Positions 54,416 through 63,920 of a stretch of DNA of 64,000 nt are shown here, piece by piece. How positions within the stretch are numbered: position 1 is the first letter of the stretch; each line of letters opens with the position of its first letter. The notes under the pieces are model-generated. The model was not told the origin of the DNA and searched no databases. It saw only the letters and a program-made list of their open reading frames with translations. This DNA is from Lachnospiraceae bacterium (GTDB taxonomy: Bacteria > Bacillota > Clostridia > Lachnospirales > Lachnospiraceae), in the NCBI GenBank assembly GCA_910575155.1, contig CAJTDX010000003.1, forward strand, positions 1 through 64,000, in the 5' to 3' direction. Position numbers and translations under genes: made by a program.

Positions 54416-55075
54416 ATGACAAATCAGGAATTGTTATCAGCATTTTCTGTAATGTTGGACGAAAGATTGCATCCAATCATTGTAAATTCTAAGAAGATAG
54501 AATATTGTATGGAACATCTTGATGAACGGATGGAGCACCTTGAGAGTCAGATGGAACAGTTCGATGAACGGGTGAAGCACCTTGAGAGTCAGATGGAGCG
54601 CCTTGATGAACGAGTGGGACACCTTGATAAACGGGTAGGACATCTTGAGAATCAGATGGAGCACCTTGACGAACGGGTGGAACGCCTTGAGAATCAGATG
54701 GAGCACCTTGATGAACGGGTGGAGCATCTTGAGAGTCAGATGGAACAGTTCGATGAACGGGTGGAACATCTTGAGGGTCAGATAAAACATTTACAGGATC
54801 GTGCAGATCATCTGGAAGAAGGAATGAAGGATCTGAGATGCCGAATGAGTATTTTTGAAGAAGACATGTGTAAGGTGAAGCAAAGCGTGCATCGTCTGGA
54901 ATTGCAGGGTGAAAATGAAGTGATGCCCAGACTGAAGACGATTGAAGCATGTTATACATCTACATTTGTTCGATATAAAGACGGCGTTGTTCAGATGGAA
55001 GTACTTCAGACGGATGTGGACGTGCTGAAGAGAGTAGTATCTGAACATAGTCTGAAATTGCAGAATATCTCATAA
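54416..55075 (+). CDS. Repetitive coiled-coil protein
   Basis: 219 residues from ATG 54416 (AAAGGAGGAGGG upstream). After a short N-terminus (MTNQELLSAFSVMLDERLHPI), residues ~30-130 are near-identical 14-residue units of the form MEHLDERVEHLESQ, two heptads each with hydrophobic a/d positions, a long parallel coiled coil. The C-terminal ~80 residues (FEEDMCKVKQSVHRLELQGENEVMPRLKTIEAC) are more divergent coiled coil. No signal or membrane segment. Function unknown; a scaffold or measuring-rod role is possible. Confidence 0.75.
   Translation: MTNQELLSAFSVMLDERLHPIIVNSKKIEYCMEHLDERMEHLESQMEQFDERVKHLESQMERLDERVGHLDKRVGHLENQMEHLDERVERLENQMEHLDERVEHLESQMEQFDERVEHLEGQIKHLQDRADHLEEGMKDLRCRMSIFEEDMCKVKQSVHRLELQGENEVMPRLKTIEACYTSTFVRYKDGVVQMEVLQTDVDVLKRVVSEHSLKLQNIS
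54511..54790 (+). repeat. 42-bp tandem repeats encoding the coiled coil
   Basis: Units built on CATCTTGATGAACGGGTGGA and CTTGAGAGTCAGATGGA recur every 42 bases with 21-base half-units. The high DNA identity between units suggests recent expansion and likely length variation between strains. Confidence 0.8.
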
Positions 55076-55143
55076 ACTAATTGTTTTTGAACACATCTTA
55101 GCAGGATATAATCCTGTATCTTGAAAATTACCATATTGAAAAA

Positions 55144-56040
55144 TTAAAGTTGACAGTTTTCGTAAAATTCGATGAAATATTCCAGGGATTTGGAGATTTT
55201 GGCGTTTTTATTATAGGCAAAGCCAATTTCACGTCTGTGAACAGGCGCATCAAGAGGAATTTCAATCAGGATGCCTGACTGCAGTTCAGTTTGGACAAAA
55301 TCCCGAATCACACATCCTGTTCCTAAACTGGTTTTGGTCATTTCGATTAAGAGATCCATATTGGAGACTTCTATGGTGTCCTGCAGCACTATGTGGTTTT
55401 CCTGAAAGTAGCTGTCCATGTACTGTCTTGTCATATTTTCACGGTTTAGCTGTATCAGAGTACAATTTTGCAGAATATGCGTATGGTTTACCCCGCGGAT
55501 TTTCAGATTATGAAGATAGTCGCGGGTGGCAACAAAAATATCTTCAATTTCACGGATAAAATGAAAGCGCATATTTTTGAGATTTTCCGGTTTTCCAATT
55601 AATCCAATATCAAGCTTTCCTTCTTCCAGCAGTTGTATCGTATCATTTGTGGAATGACAGGCAATGGAGATGTTGATATGAGGGTATTGTTTGATAAAAT
55701 CTTTCAGATATGGAAGAAGGATGTATTTGCACAGGGTGGAACTGGCTCCGATCGTCAAATTTCCCATGCCAAGGGAAACCGAACGGCGCAGCTTGTTCTC
55801 TCCAACCGCAAGAGCCTCAAAAGCAGACTTTACATGTGTATACAGAAGTTCGCCTTCCGGGGTAAGGGTAACGCCCCGGGAGCTGCGCTCAAAAAGCTTT
55901 GCTTCCAGACTTTCTTCCAGTTTTTGAATAGATTTACTGACGGCGGGCTGACTGATATACAGTTCTTTTGCTGCTTTGGAAATGTTTCCGGTGTTGGCAA
56001 CGGCATAAAAGATACGGTAATAGGAAAGATTTTGATTCAT
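55144..56040 (-). CDS. LysR-family regulator
   Basis: 298 residues. N-terminal HTH NLSYYRIFYAVANTGNISKAAKELYISQPAVSKSIQKLEESL and a periplasmic-binding-like effector domain (LTIGASSTLCKYILLPYLKDF...). Transcribed away from leuC with ~155 bases between; probably regulates leuCD, perhaps in response to a leucine-pathway intermediate (inference). Confidence 0.94.
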   Translation of the reverse strand: MNQNLSYYRIFYAVANTGNISKAAKELYISQPAVSKSIQKLEESLEAKLFERSSRGVTLTPEGELLYTHVKSAFEALAVGENKLRRSVSLGMGNLTIGASSTLCKYILLPYLKDFIKQYPHINISIACHSTNDTIQLLEEGKLDIGLIGKPENLKNMRFHFIREIEDIFVATRDYLHNLKIRGVNHTHILQNCTLIQLNRENMTRQYMDSYFQENHIVLQDTIEVSNMDLLIEMTKTSLGTGCVIRDFVQTELQSGILIEIPLDAPVHRREIGFAYNKNAKISKSLEYFIEFYENCQL

Positions 56041-56196
56041 ATAGTTTCTCCATAACTGTAAATTATAATAATTATATTTAATATGTATTTCTATTATACT
56101 ATGCCATATGCTAAAATAGCAAGCATAAAGAGTATTGAAGTTTTGTGCTTTTTAGATTATGATTATGAAGTATTAAAAGAACAGGAGGAATCATAC

Positions 56197-57453
56197 ATGG
56201 GAATGACAATGACACAGAAGATTCTGGCAGCGGCGGCAGGACTTCCTGAAGTAAAAGCAGGACAGTTGATCGAGGCAGATCTTGATTTGGTTTTGGGAAA
56301 TGATATTACCTCTCCGGTAGCCATTCATGAGATGGACAAATTTGCCGCGGAGGGAATCTTCCATAAAGATAAAATTGCGTTGGTTATGGATCATTTTGTG
56401 CCGAATAAGGATATTAAATCGGCACAGCATTGCAAATGTGTCCGTGAGTTTGCATGTAAACATGAGATCACGAATTTTTTTGATGTGGGAGAGATGGGAA
56501 TTGAACATGCGCTGCTTCCGGAAAAAGGACTGACGGTAGCGGGAGATGTGATTATCGGTGCAGATTCCCATACTTGTACCTATGGAGCGCTGGGAGCTTT
56601 TTCTACCGGAGTGGGAAGTACAGATATGGCGGCGGGAATGGCGACCGGAAAAGCCTGGTTTAAAGTACCGTCAGCCATTAAATTCAACATCATTGGGAAG
56701 CCTTCCCGGTGGGTTAGCGGAAAAGATGTGATCTTACATATCATTGGAATGATTGGCGTGGATGGAGCGCTGTACAAATCCATGGAATTTACAGGGGATG
56801 GGATCTGCAATCTTTCTATGGATGACAGATTTACCATTGCCAATATGGCGATTGAAGCAGGGGGAAAGAATGGTATTTTCCCGGTAGACGATCTTGCGGC
56901 CGCTTATATGAAAGAACATTCTGCAAGAGAATATAAGGTTTATGAGGCCGATGCAGATGCGGAATATGATGAGGAATATACGGTTGATTTAAGTACGTTA
57001 AAGCCTACGGTTGCATTTCCGCATCTTCCCGAAAATACAAGAACTGTCGACGAGGCAGGAGATCTTGCAATCGATCAGGTGGTGATAGGTTCCTGTACCA
57101 ATGGCCGTTTGGATGATCTGCGGATTGCAGCGCAGGTGCTCAAAGGAAAGAAAGTGGCAAAGGGAATTCGCTGCATTGTAATTCCTGCAACCCAGAGAAT
57201 TTATCTGGAAGCTATGGAGGAAGGGCTGCTGCGGACGTTTATAGAAGCAGGAGCTATTGTGAGCACACCTACCTGCGGTCCCTGTCTGGGCGGATATATG
57301 GGGATTCTGGCAGAGGGAGAACGGTGTGTTTCCACTACAAACCGTAACTTTGTAGGCCGTATGGGGCATGTAGAATCAGAGATCTATCTTGCAAGTCCTG
57401 CAGTAGCGGCAGCAAGCGCCATTACGGGTAGGATTTCAGCGCCAGAGGAATAG
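56197..57453 (+). CDS. leuC: 3-isopropylmalate dehydratase large subunit
   Basis: 418 residues from ATG 56197, eight bases after AGGAGG; the open frame extends upstream to 56083 without a ribosome site. Iron-sulfur cysteines in VIGSCTNGR and [33 protein letters not shown]. The length is that of the archaeal/clostridial LeuC type. Isomerises isopropylmalate in leucine synthesis with LeuD. Confidence 0.96.
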   Translation: MGMTMTQKILAAAAGLPEVKAGQLIEADLDLVLGNDITSPVAIHEMDKFAAEGIFHKDKIALVMDHFVPNKDIKSAQHCKCVREFACKHEITNFFDVGEMGIEHALLPEKGLTVAGDVIIGADSHTCTYGALGAFSTGVGSTDMAAGMATGKAWFKVPSAIKFNIIGKPSRWVSGKDVILHIIGMIGVDGALYKSMEFTGDGICNLSMDDRFTIANMAIEAGGKNGIFPVDDLAAAYMKEHSAREYKVYEADADAEYDEEYTVDLSTLKPTVAFPHLPENTRTVDEAGDLAIDQVVIGSCTNGRLDDLRIAAQVLKGKKVAKGIRCIVIPATQRIYLEAMEEGLLRTFIEAGAIVSTPTCGPCLGGYMGILAEGERCVSTTNRNFVGRMGHVESEIYLASPAVAAASAITGRISAPEE

Positions 57454-57463
57454 GAGGAAGAAA

Positions 57464-57949
57464 ATGAAAGCCAGCGGAACAGTGTTTAAATATGGAGATA
57501 ATGTGGATACGGATGTAATTATTCCGGCAAGATACCTGAATTCATCCGATCCCAAAGAGTTAGCGGAACATTGTATGGAGGATATTGATAAAGAATTTGT
57601 AAACAAAGTAAAAACAGGAGACCTGATCGTAGCAGATAAAAATTTTGGCTGCGGTTCTTCGAGAGAACATGCGCCAATCGCGATTAAGGCGGCAGGGGTG
57701 AGCTGCGTAATTGCAGAAACATTTGCAAGAATCTTTTATCGCAATGCCATCAATATAGGACTTCCGATCATTGAGTGTCCGGAGGCTGCCAGGGGAATTG
57801 CAGCCGGAGATGAGGTTGAAGTGGACTTCGACAGCGGAATTATCACAAATAAGACAAAAGGAACCACTTTTCAGGGGCAGGCGTTCCCGGAATTTATGCA
57901 GAAAATCATTAAATCAGAAGGATTGATTAATTATATCAACCACAAATAA
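57464..57949 (+). CDS. leuD: 3-isopropylmalate dehydratase small subunit
   Basis: 161 residues: [39 protein letters not shown] and [15 protein letters not shown] are the swivel-domain signatures. Starts 10 bases after leuC. Confidence 0.96.
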   Translation: MKASGTVFKYGDNVDTDVIIPARYLNSSDPKELAEHCMEDIDKEFVNKVKTGDLIVADKNFGCGSSREHAPIAIKAAGVSCVIAETFARIFYRNAINIGLPIIECPEAARGIAAGDEVEVDFDSGIITNKTKGTTFQGQAFPEFMQKIIKSEGLINYINHK

Positions 57950-57994
57950 TATCATTCAGGGAGCGGGCCGAAGATGTTTCGTGACCAGACATGT

Positions 57995-58810
57995 TCAGAC
58001 CGCTCCCGGGTGTTTTGCAATTGTTTCCAGATAATGCAGATATTTTTTGGAAAGCTTTATCTGACTGTAGATATCAGCGTATTCTCTGGGGGAATAACCC
58101 TCCAGATAATTGGTCTGGAAATTTTTGCTGATACCGTGTTGTTTGGCAAGATCAACCGCCTTATTATAGGCGATTGCGGCTTTTTCTTCTTTATGGTAGG
58201 TTCCTACCGTGTAATTTCCATTGATATGAATTTGAACTTTATAAGTGTCAGAACCAGGCATACTGATTTTAGTCACGCCATAATAGCGGTTAATTACAAT
58301 GACATTGGAGTAACGCAGATCAGAAGGATCTTCGTTGGCAAAGTAGTAATCCCGTCCCGCTACGGCGTAATTTTTGATGCCATATCTGGAGAGGATGCTG
58401 ACCTGCATTCCATAATCATTGACAAAGAGATGCCCCTGGCGGCGCATAATTTTATGACTGGAGTAATAAAAAAGATCGTCAATGTCAAATTTTAATTCTT
58501 CCGTTGGGGAAAGATAATAGACAAAATAATTATTCCGCAAATAAATAGGATTTTTAAAATAAATATGGTTATCCCGAAAATTCAGCAAAGAAATCACCTT
58601 GTCAAAATTTAGAATAGTGGGTAGTGAAAAAACGTCATCAAAGACTGTGGAGGTGTCAAAGAGCAGACATGCCGCTTCCTGATAAGCCTGATGAGCCTTT
58701 TGTTCTGTCATATAGCTGCCCAGAGATATGTGCTTGTTTTGAAAGGTAATGCTGGAACGATAGTAGGCAGTTCCGTCTTTTTTGTGTGCGAGATAGGCGC
58801 CTGGCAGCAT
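57995..58810 (-). CDS. Stand-alone protein with two AP2-like domains
   Basis: 271 residues from ATG 58810, behind AAAGGAGGAG; an ATG at 58837 gives nine more residues. Residues ~14-50 (TAYYRSSITFQNKHISLGSYMTEQKAHQAYQEA) and ~205-245 (YKVQIHINGNYTVGTYHKEEKAAIAYNKAVDLA) both show the AP2 three-strand plus helix pattern. Bacterial AP2 domains usually accompany HNH homing nucleases, but no HNH motif is seen in the middle (~60-190, tyrosine-rich). It may bind DNA. Convergent with leuD. Confidence 0.7.
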   Translation of the reverse strand: MLPGAYLAHKKDGTAYYRSSITFQNKHISLGSYMTEQKAHQAYQEAACLLFDTSTVFDDVFSLPTILNFDKVISLLNFRDNHIYFKNPIYLRNNYFVYYLSPTEELKFDIDDLFYYSSHKIMRRQGHLFVNDYGMQVSILSRYGIKNYAVAGRDYYFANEDPSDLRYSNVIVINRYYGVTKISMPGSDTYKVQIHINGNYTVGTYHKEEKAAIAYNKAVDLAKQHGISKNFQTNYLEGYSPREYADIYSQIKLSKKYLHYLETIAKHPGAV

Positions 58811-58984
58811 AAGCTCCTCCTTTCGTAGTCTTCTCATGTATTTTTTTCGGGGAAAAACTACAAAATAAGTATATCATAAAAAATTGGAAACGCAAGTTTC
58901 ACAATTTGTCAGAATATAATGGTAAATAATGGGAAAGATTACATCAGTCAGACGTGAAATCTTAAAGGGAAAAGAGGAATTACT

Positions 58985-59779
58985 ATGTTGACAATTCAAA
59001 ATCTGTTTAGGAACGCGTATTTTTCTATAAAAAGCATATCTAAGAAATTATATAGAAGCTGTGCGGTCCTTGTCTTTGGATTTACTGTATTCGCAATGAT
59101 TTTGCTGAAAGATCAGAATATCCATGGCGCAGGGAGAAATCATGTCTCAGCCAAAAATAAAATAGTCCAGGATGCAAAAGAAAAATCGCAGAAAGAAAAT
59201 CCAGAAGAGCTTCTTCTTTCAGATAAAAGTTTTGCAATGGCGTGTCAGAGTATTATAGGCAAGGAGCAGGTCAAAGATAAAATACAGGCGGAAGTTTCGA
59301 AGCGGGAGGTGACGGAAGTATGCGCAAGTATTCAAACCTCCTGTAATGAGATGCAGAAGGCGCCTCTGAATCCATACGGAGATATTGTTGTCACAGAGGA
59401 GGATTATGAGGCTTTGTGCAGAATTGTACAGGCGGAGGCAGGGGGAGAAGATGAACATGGAAAAGTGCTGGTGGCAGAAGTAATTTTGAATCGCGTATTA
59501 AACGATAAATTTGCATCTACCGTTTATGATGTGATATTTGAGCGCAGCGGCGGCAGTCCGCAATTTTCCCCAACAGTTGATGGAAGATATTTTTCCGTTA
59601 CAATTATGCCGGAGACGATAGCGGCGGTAGAGCAGGCGCTGCATGAGGAAGATCTCTCGGAAGGGGCGCTTTTCTTCTCTGCGAGGAGGAAAGCAAATCC
59701 CTATGATATGGCATGGTTTGATCGGAATCTGAAATGGCTGTTTCAGCATGGAGGACATGAATTTTATACGCTTCCCTGA
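58985..59779 (+). CDS. SleB-type cell wall hydrolase
   Basis: 264 residues. N-terminal hydrophobic anchor (SCAVLVFGFTVFAMILL), a charged linker, then a C-terminal Hydrolase_2 domain (~135-264): ALCRIVQAEAGGEDEHGKVLVAEVILNRV with the catalytic Glu, GSPQFSPTVDGRYF, and GHEFYTLP at the end. Cuts peptidoglycan, as in spore cortex lysis or wall remodelling. Confidence 0.88.
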   Translation: MLTIQNLFRNAYFSIKSISKKLYRSCAVLVFGFTVFAMILLKDQNIHGAGRNHVSAKNKIVQDAKEKSQKENPEELLLSDKSFAMACQSIIGKEQVKDKIQAEVSKREVTEVCASIQTSCNEMQKAPLNPYGDIVVTEEDYEALCRIVQAEAGGEDEHGKVLVAEVILNRVLNDKFASTVYDVIFERSGGSPQFSPTVDGRYFSVTIMPETIAAVEQALHEEDLSEGALFFSARRKANPYDMAWFDRNLKWLFQHGGHEFYTLP

Positions 59780-59800
59780 TGATTTTATGCAGGGTACTTG

Positions 59801-59829
59801 TTGACAGGAAAAAAGAAAACTTTTATAAT
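59801..59829 (+). promoter_or_regulatory. Promoter of thrC
   Basis: TTGACA and TATAAT with a 17-base spacer, a full consensus promoter, 87 bases before the thrC start. Confidence 0.88.
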
Positions 59830-59830
59830 G

Positions 59831-59873
59831 AGGGGTGTCCTGGAGCATTTTCAAAAAGGCTCTGGCGACCCCT
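59831..59873 (+). promoter_or_regulatory. Stem-loop at the 5' end of the thrC leader
   Basis: AGGGGT/ACCCCT outer arms with inner GAGC/GCTC, beginning at about the transcription start. Likely a 5' mRNA-stabilising or regulatory hairpin; no T-box or known riboswitch motif. Confidence 0.45.
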
Positions 59874-59915
59874 GTTTAAGTGAAATATTGAAAGAAGCAA
59901 AGGATGGAATTGATC

Positions 59916-61400
59916 ATGTTATATGTAAGTACAAGAAACGCAGATGAAAAAGTTACAGCTTCTCAGGCAGTTTTAAAAGGTCTGGCGGAGAATGGGGGAC
60001 TGTTTGTGCCGGAGCAGATTCCGGCGCTGGATGTTCCGATGGATAAGTTGAAAAATATGACGTATCAGGAAACGGCATATGAGGTGATGAAGCTGTTTCT
60101 TACAGATTATACGGAAGAAGAATTGAAAAACTGTATCAGAAATGCTTATGATACAAAGTTTGATACCAGTGAGATTGCGCCTTTGGTGAATGTGCAGGAT
60201 GCTTATTACCTGGAGTTATTTCATGGCGCTACCATTGCATTCAAGGATATGGCATTATCGATTCTTCCGCATCTTTTGATTACAGCAGCAAGGAAAAACC
60301 AGGTAAAAAATGATATTGTTATTTTGACAGCAACTTCCGGAGATACGGGGAAAGCGGCTCTGGCAGGGTTTGCAGAGGTGGAAGGAACGAAAATTATCGT
60401 CTTTTATCCCAAAGACGGCGTAAGTCCTATCCAGCAGAAACAGATGGTAACGCAAAAAGGTGATAATACCTTTGTGGTGGGAATCAGGGGGAACTTTGAC
60501 CAGGCGCAGACCGGAGTGAAACAGATGTTTTCCGACCCTGTGCTGGCAAAAGAGATGGGGACGACCGGATATCAGTTCTCTTCTGCAAATTCCATTAATA
60601 TTGGACGTCTTGTTCCGCAAATTGTATATTATGTATATGCCTATGCCAAAATGTTAAAGTCCGGTGCTATTGAGAAGGGGGAAACTGTGAATGTGGCAGT
60701 GCCCACCGGAAATTTTGGCAATATTCTTGCGGCGTTTTATGCGAAGAATATGGGAGTTCCGCTGGGGAAACTGCTTTGCGCCTCCAATGAAAATAAAGTG
60801 CTCTATGATTTCTTTACGACTGGTACATATGATAAGAACAGAGAATTTATCCTGACTTCATCTCCATCTATGGATATTCTTATTTCCAGCAATCTGGAGC
60901 GTTTGATTTACCGGATTGCAGGGAATAATGCGCATAAAAATCAGGAATTGATGAAGTCTCTGCAAGAAACAGGGGCGTATACAATCAGCGGAGAAATGAA
61001 GGAACAGCTTGCGTCATTTTATGGCAATTATGCAAGTGAGAAGGAGACGGCAGAGGTGATCCGGGAAATCTATCAGGAAACCGGATATATTATGGATACT
61101 CATACAGCGGTAGCGGCGGCTGTATATAAAAAATATCAGAAGGAGACAGGCGATACCGCCAGGACAGTCATTGTTTCTACGGCAAGCCCGTATAAGTTTA
61201 CCAGGAGCGTAATGACGGCGATTGATGAAACATATGACAGCAGGCCGGATTTTGAACTGGTGGATGAATTAGAAGTATTGTCCAAAGTGAAAGTGCCTCA
61301 GGCGATCGAGGAGATCAGGACAGCTCCGGTACTTCATGAGACAGTATGTGAAGTGGATCAGATGCAGTCTGTAGTGAAACAGTTTTTGAATATAAAATAG
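59916..61400 (+). CDS. thrC: Threonine synthase
   Basis: 494 residues from ATG 59916 (AGGATGG upstream); ATG 59904 is an alternative. MLYVSTRNADEKVTASQAVLKGLAENGGLFVPE is the typical N-terminus. PLP lysine K110 in GATIAFKDMALSIL; ATSGDTGKAALAGF; and VAVPTGNFGNILAAFYAKNMG. Makes threonine from phosphohomoserine; belongs with asd to the aspartate-family pathway. Confidence 0.96.
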   Translation: MLYVSTRNADEKVTASQAVLKGLAENGGLFVPEQIPALDVPMDKLKNMTYQETAYEVMKLFLTDYTEEELKNCIRNAYDTKFDTSEIAPLVNVQDAYYLELFHGATIAFKDMALSILPHLLITAARKNQVKNDIVILTATSGDTGKAALAGFAEVEGTKIIVFYPKDGVSPIQQKQMVTQKGDNTFVVGIRGNFDQAQTGVKQMFSDPVLAKEMGTTGYQFSSANSINIGRLVPQIVYYVYAYAKMLKSGAIEKGETVNVAVPTGNFGNILAAFYAKNMGVPLGKLLCASNENKVLYDFFTTGTYDKNREFILTSSPSMDILISSNLERLIYRIAGNNAHKNQELMKSLQETGAYTISGEMKEQLASFYGNYASEKETAEVIREIYQETGYIMDTHTAVAAAVYKKYQKETGDTARTVIVSTASPYKFTRSVMTAIDETYDSRPDFELVDELEVLSKVKVPQAIEEIRTAPVLHETVCEVDQMQSVVKQFLNIK

Positions 61401-61413
61401 ATCGTTCAGAAAA

Positions 61414-61457
61414 AATAATACCCCTCCGCAGCATGTTCTGCCCGGAGGGGTATTATT
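61414..61457. terminator. Bidirectional terminator between thrC and the CheX-like gene
   Basis: Perfect 15-base arms AATAATACCCCTCCG/CGGAGGGGTATTATT around a 14-base loop between convergent genes. A and T runs on both sides suit both directions. Confidence 0.9.
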
Positions 61458-61463
61458 ATGTCA

Positions 61464-62360
61464 TTATTCTTCAATTTTTTCCACTGAGAAAATAAAATTA
61501 ATAGTTCCGAAAGAGAAAATAATAGGTAACAGATAAGAAGGATAGTCCGTTGCCAAAAGTTCTTCCTTATGTTCTGCCGGGGGCTGTAAATGCAGTTCCA
61601 TAGAATAATCATTGGACATATTCACGGAATATAAACCGTTATGCAGATTTAAAAAATCTTCCATGGAAGCGGAAACATACTCGTCGAATTCATAAAGTTC
61701 TTCTTCCATGTAGCGGCTGGCAAAGGTAATTGCTGTTTCCCGATCCGTATCAAGAGCAGACATGAATGAAAAGGAACCTTCCACTTGCTGGAAAATACAG
61801 AAATTGGTGGGTACTTCGGGAAGAGTAATAATATTGAGTGTGGTAAAATCTTCTCCTATGAAGCGCACCAGATCGTTGAACAGGAGCGTGATATAGGAAA
61901 GTATATATTCTGCATGAGGAAGATCTTCCGGCAGATAAAAATCTGCGAGAAGTTTATCTACCATATGTTTTTGTTCTTCCATCAGTTCAAGGTCGTAAAT
62001 TTCATAAACTGATTTATATTCTGTGATTAAATCTTCCAGCTCAACATGGCTGATGATCTGCTTGTCAATTAAAATCTGCCCCAACAGCATATAATTAGGG
62101 AGCTGAAGAGCCAGCAGCTCGTTCACCTGTGCTTCTGTCAGATAGCCGAGTTCGATGGCAAGTTCCCCGAAACGCTTGTCGTAGTGGGTCTGCGTAACGA
62201 AAACGTCTTCAACCTCGCTTGCCGACATATATCCGGCATGTATGGCGAGGGTGCCCAGTCGTTTGTGTGTGGTGGACTGAATCTTTAGTATCTCAACCAG
62301 CTGCTCAGGAGAGATGATTCCTTTATTAAGCAAAAAATTGCCGAAAAACTGCGTATGCAT
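61464..62360 (-). CDS. GspE-N-like plus CheX-like domain protein
   Basis: 298 residues. Residues 1-~105 hold tandem motifs FGNFLLNKGIISPEQLVEILKIQ, RLGTLAIHAGYMSASEVEDVF and RFGELAIELGYLTEAQVNELL, which look like MshEN/GspE N-terminal repeats that can bind c-di-GMP. The C-terminal ~150 residues (EDFTTLNIITLPEVPTNF..., LLPIIFSFGTINFIFSVE) resemble CheX-type phosphatases. A CheY-like gene lies five bases upstream, so it may act on that receiver. Assignment of both domains is moderate. Confidence 0.65.
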   Translation of the reverse strand: MHTQFFGNFLLNKGIISPEQLVEILKIQSTTHKRLGTLAIHAGYMSASEVEDVFVTQTHYDKRFGELAIELGYLTEAQVNELLALQLPNYMLLGQILIDKQIISHVELEDLITEYKSVYEIYDLELMEEQKHMVDKLLADFYLPEDLPHAEYILSYITLLFNDLVRFIGEDFTTLNIITLPEVPTNFCIFQQVEGSFSFMSALDTDRETAITFASRYMEEELYEFDEYVSASMEDFLNLHNGLYSVNMSNDYSMELHLQPPAEHKEELLATDYPSYLLPIIFSFGTINFIFSVEKIEE

Positions 62361-62365
62361 AATAA

Positions 62366-62737
62366 TTATCTCCCTTCAAAACGCGCACGAATAATATCTT
62401 TGATAGAGGAAGTCGAAAAAGGTTTCTGAACAAAATCTCTTGCGCCTTCCATAATAGCATTTTTCAATTGTGTCTGAGTGCCAACAGAGGAAACTACAAT
62501 GATATGGGCTGTGGGATCAAACTCCCGGATCTCATGTATGGCTTCCACGCCATCCTTGATGGGCATTACAATATCAACAAAAACCAGATCAGGTTTATGT
62601 TCTTTATATGTATCAATTGCCTCCTGTCCGTTAGAAGCCTCAAGAAAATTATCATAACCGCATGTTGCAATAGCATCTTTTAACTGTTTGCGCGCCAATA
62701 TAGAGTCGTCGCAAATTAGTATTTTTACATTTTCCAT
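62366..62737 (-). CDS. Stand-alone CheY-like receiver
   Basis: 123 residues, receiver only: acidic C-D10-D11, phosphoacceptor D55 (VFVDIVMPIKDG), VSSVG (T/S switch) and K in FVQKPFS. No output domain. Paired with the CheX-like gene downstream in one operon. Confidence 0.92.
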   Translation of the reverse strand: MENVKILICDDSILARKQLKDAIATCGYDNFLEASNGQEAIDTYKEHKPDLVFVDIVMPIKDGVEAIHEIREFDPTAHIIVVSSVGTQTQLKNAIMEGARDFVQKPFSTSSIKDIIRARFEGR

Positions 62738-62873
62738 TCAAATCGCTCCTTGCTAAATTTATAATACTATATACAATTCTACACTAATTGGACAAAAGTT
62801 TCAATTGTTTCTTTGTTTTTTTTATAATATGTTGTATTATTTGTCACTGCTTACCGGAAACTTGTATTTTTCA

Positions 62874-62902
62874 TTGCAAACTTGTCAGGGCGCAAGTATA
62901 AT
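62874..62902 (+). promoter_or_regulatory. Promoter of the small membrane protein gene
   Basis: TTGCAA, 17-base spacer, TATAAT, 45 bases before the ATG at 62948. Confidence 0.65.
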
Positions 62903-62947
62903 AAACACATTATGGTAAAAAATATCTGATTAAGAAGGGAAAACATT

Positions 62948-63274
62948 ATGATACTTTTATTTGACGTCATTATTTTTGCTTATGGGGTCTATGCCGTTTA
63001 TGCTGCAATAAACATGAAAAAGACCCGGCGGCTCACCCGTTTTTTTACCGGAGGAAGCAATACTCCTGTCCGTGACGTGCATGGATATATTGATGCGATT
63101 TATGGAAAAACCATTGTTATGGGATCTGTAGCGGCATTGTTTGGCGTCGCCGGCTTTGTCAATGACTATATAATGCCGCTTCCCGAATTTATGAAAGCGC
63201 TGATGCTGCTGTTTATCACTGTGCTGGTCTGGTTTGGAGTGACGCTGAGTCAGGCAAAGCGCCGTTTTTGGTAA
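62948..63274 (+). CDS. Small membrane protein, unknown
   Basis: 108 residues with three hydrophobic segments (LFDVIIFAYGVYAVYAAI; VMGSVAALFGVAGFV; FMKALMLLFITVLVWFGVTL) separated by short charged loops (MKKTRRLTRFFTGG). Start behind AAGAAGGG. No family assigned with certainty. Confidence 0.7.
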   Translation: MILLFDVIIFAYGVYAVYAAINMKKTRRLTRFFTGGSNTPVRDVHGYIDAIYGKTIVMGSVAALFGVAGFVNDYIMPLPEFMKALMLLFITVLVWFGVTLSQAKRRFW

Positions 63275-63422
63275 ATACAGCGTTTGTGTTCTTCCCTGCT
63301 GTTTGCTGTTGTAGAAGAACAAATATAAAAAGTTTATGAATTCTTGGCATTTCTATAGATTTTTTCTGAAAAATAGTTTAAAATAAAACTAATCGTGAAG
63401 ACGATGGAAGGGAAGGACAGCG

Positions 63423-63833
63423 ATGGAATATCAGAAACTGATTGCGCAGGCAATAACGGCAAAGGAATCGGCATACGCCCCATATTCAAAGTTTCGCGTC
63501 GGCGCCGCGCTTTTAACAAAGAACGGTAAAGTGTTTACAGGATGCAATGTGGAAAATGTAAGTTACTCAGCCACAAATTGTGCGGAGCGTACGGCAGTCT
63601 GTAAAGCGGTATCAGAAGGAGAACGGGAATTTACAGCAATTGCTGTAAATGGCGACAACAACGATTACCTTCCGCCCTGCGGGATCTGCAGGCAGGTGCT
63701 GGCAGAATTCTGCAATCTGAATACTTTTGAAGTTATTCTTGCAAACAGCGAGCAGGATTACCGGATTATGACGTTGGCTGAACTGCTTCCCGGAGCCTTT
63801 CTGTCAGAAAACCTGAAGCCGGGAATTTTTTGA
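63423..63833 (+). CDS. cdd: Cytidine deaminase
   Basis: 136 residues: AYAPYSKFRVGAALLTKNG, TGCNVENVSYSATNCAERTAV with zinc ligand C53 and catalytic E55, and PPCGICRQVLAEF with C86 and C89. Homotetrameric type. Deaminates cytidine/deoxycytidine in pyrimidine salvage. Start behind GGAAGGACAG. Confidence 0.96.
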   Translation: MEYQKLIAQAITAKESAYAPYSKFRVGAALLTKNGKVFTGCNVENVSYSATNCAERTAVCKAVSEGEREFTAIAVNGDNNDYLPPCGICRQVLAEFCNLNTFEVILANSEQDYRIMTLAELLPGAFLSENLKPGIF

Positions 63834-63853
63834 CAGAGAATGGCAAAAAAATA

Positions 63854-63882
63854 TTGACAAAAAAATAACAAAAGGATATTCT
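63854..63882 (+). promoter_or_regulatory. Promoter of the gene at the right edge
   Basis: TTGACA, 17-base spacer, TATTCT, ending ~38 bases before the ATG at 63921. Confidence 0.7.
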
Positions 63883-63920
63883 ATGTAGTAGTAAGTAAAA
63901 CTTAAGGAGGACAAGGAAAC

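Noticed and set aside
54511-54790. Possible CRISPR array
   Set aside because: The repeats are contiguous coding units without unique spacers, and no cas gene is present.
54437-54959. Minus-strand repetitive frames opposite the coiled-coil gene
   Set aside because: Generated by the 42-bp repeats being open in several frames; the plus frame has a strong ribosome site and coiled-coil heptads.
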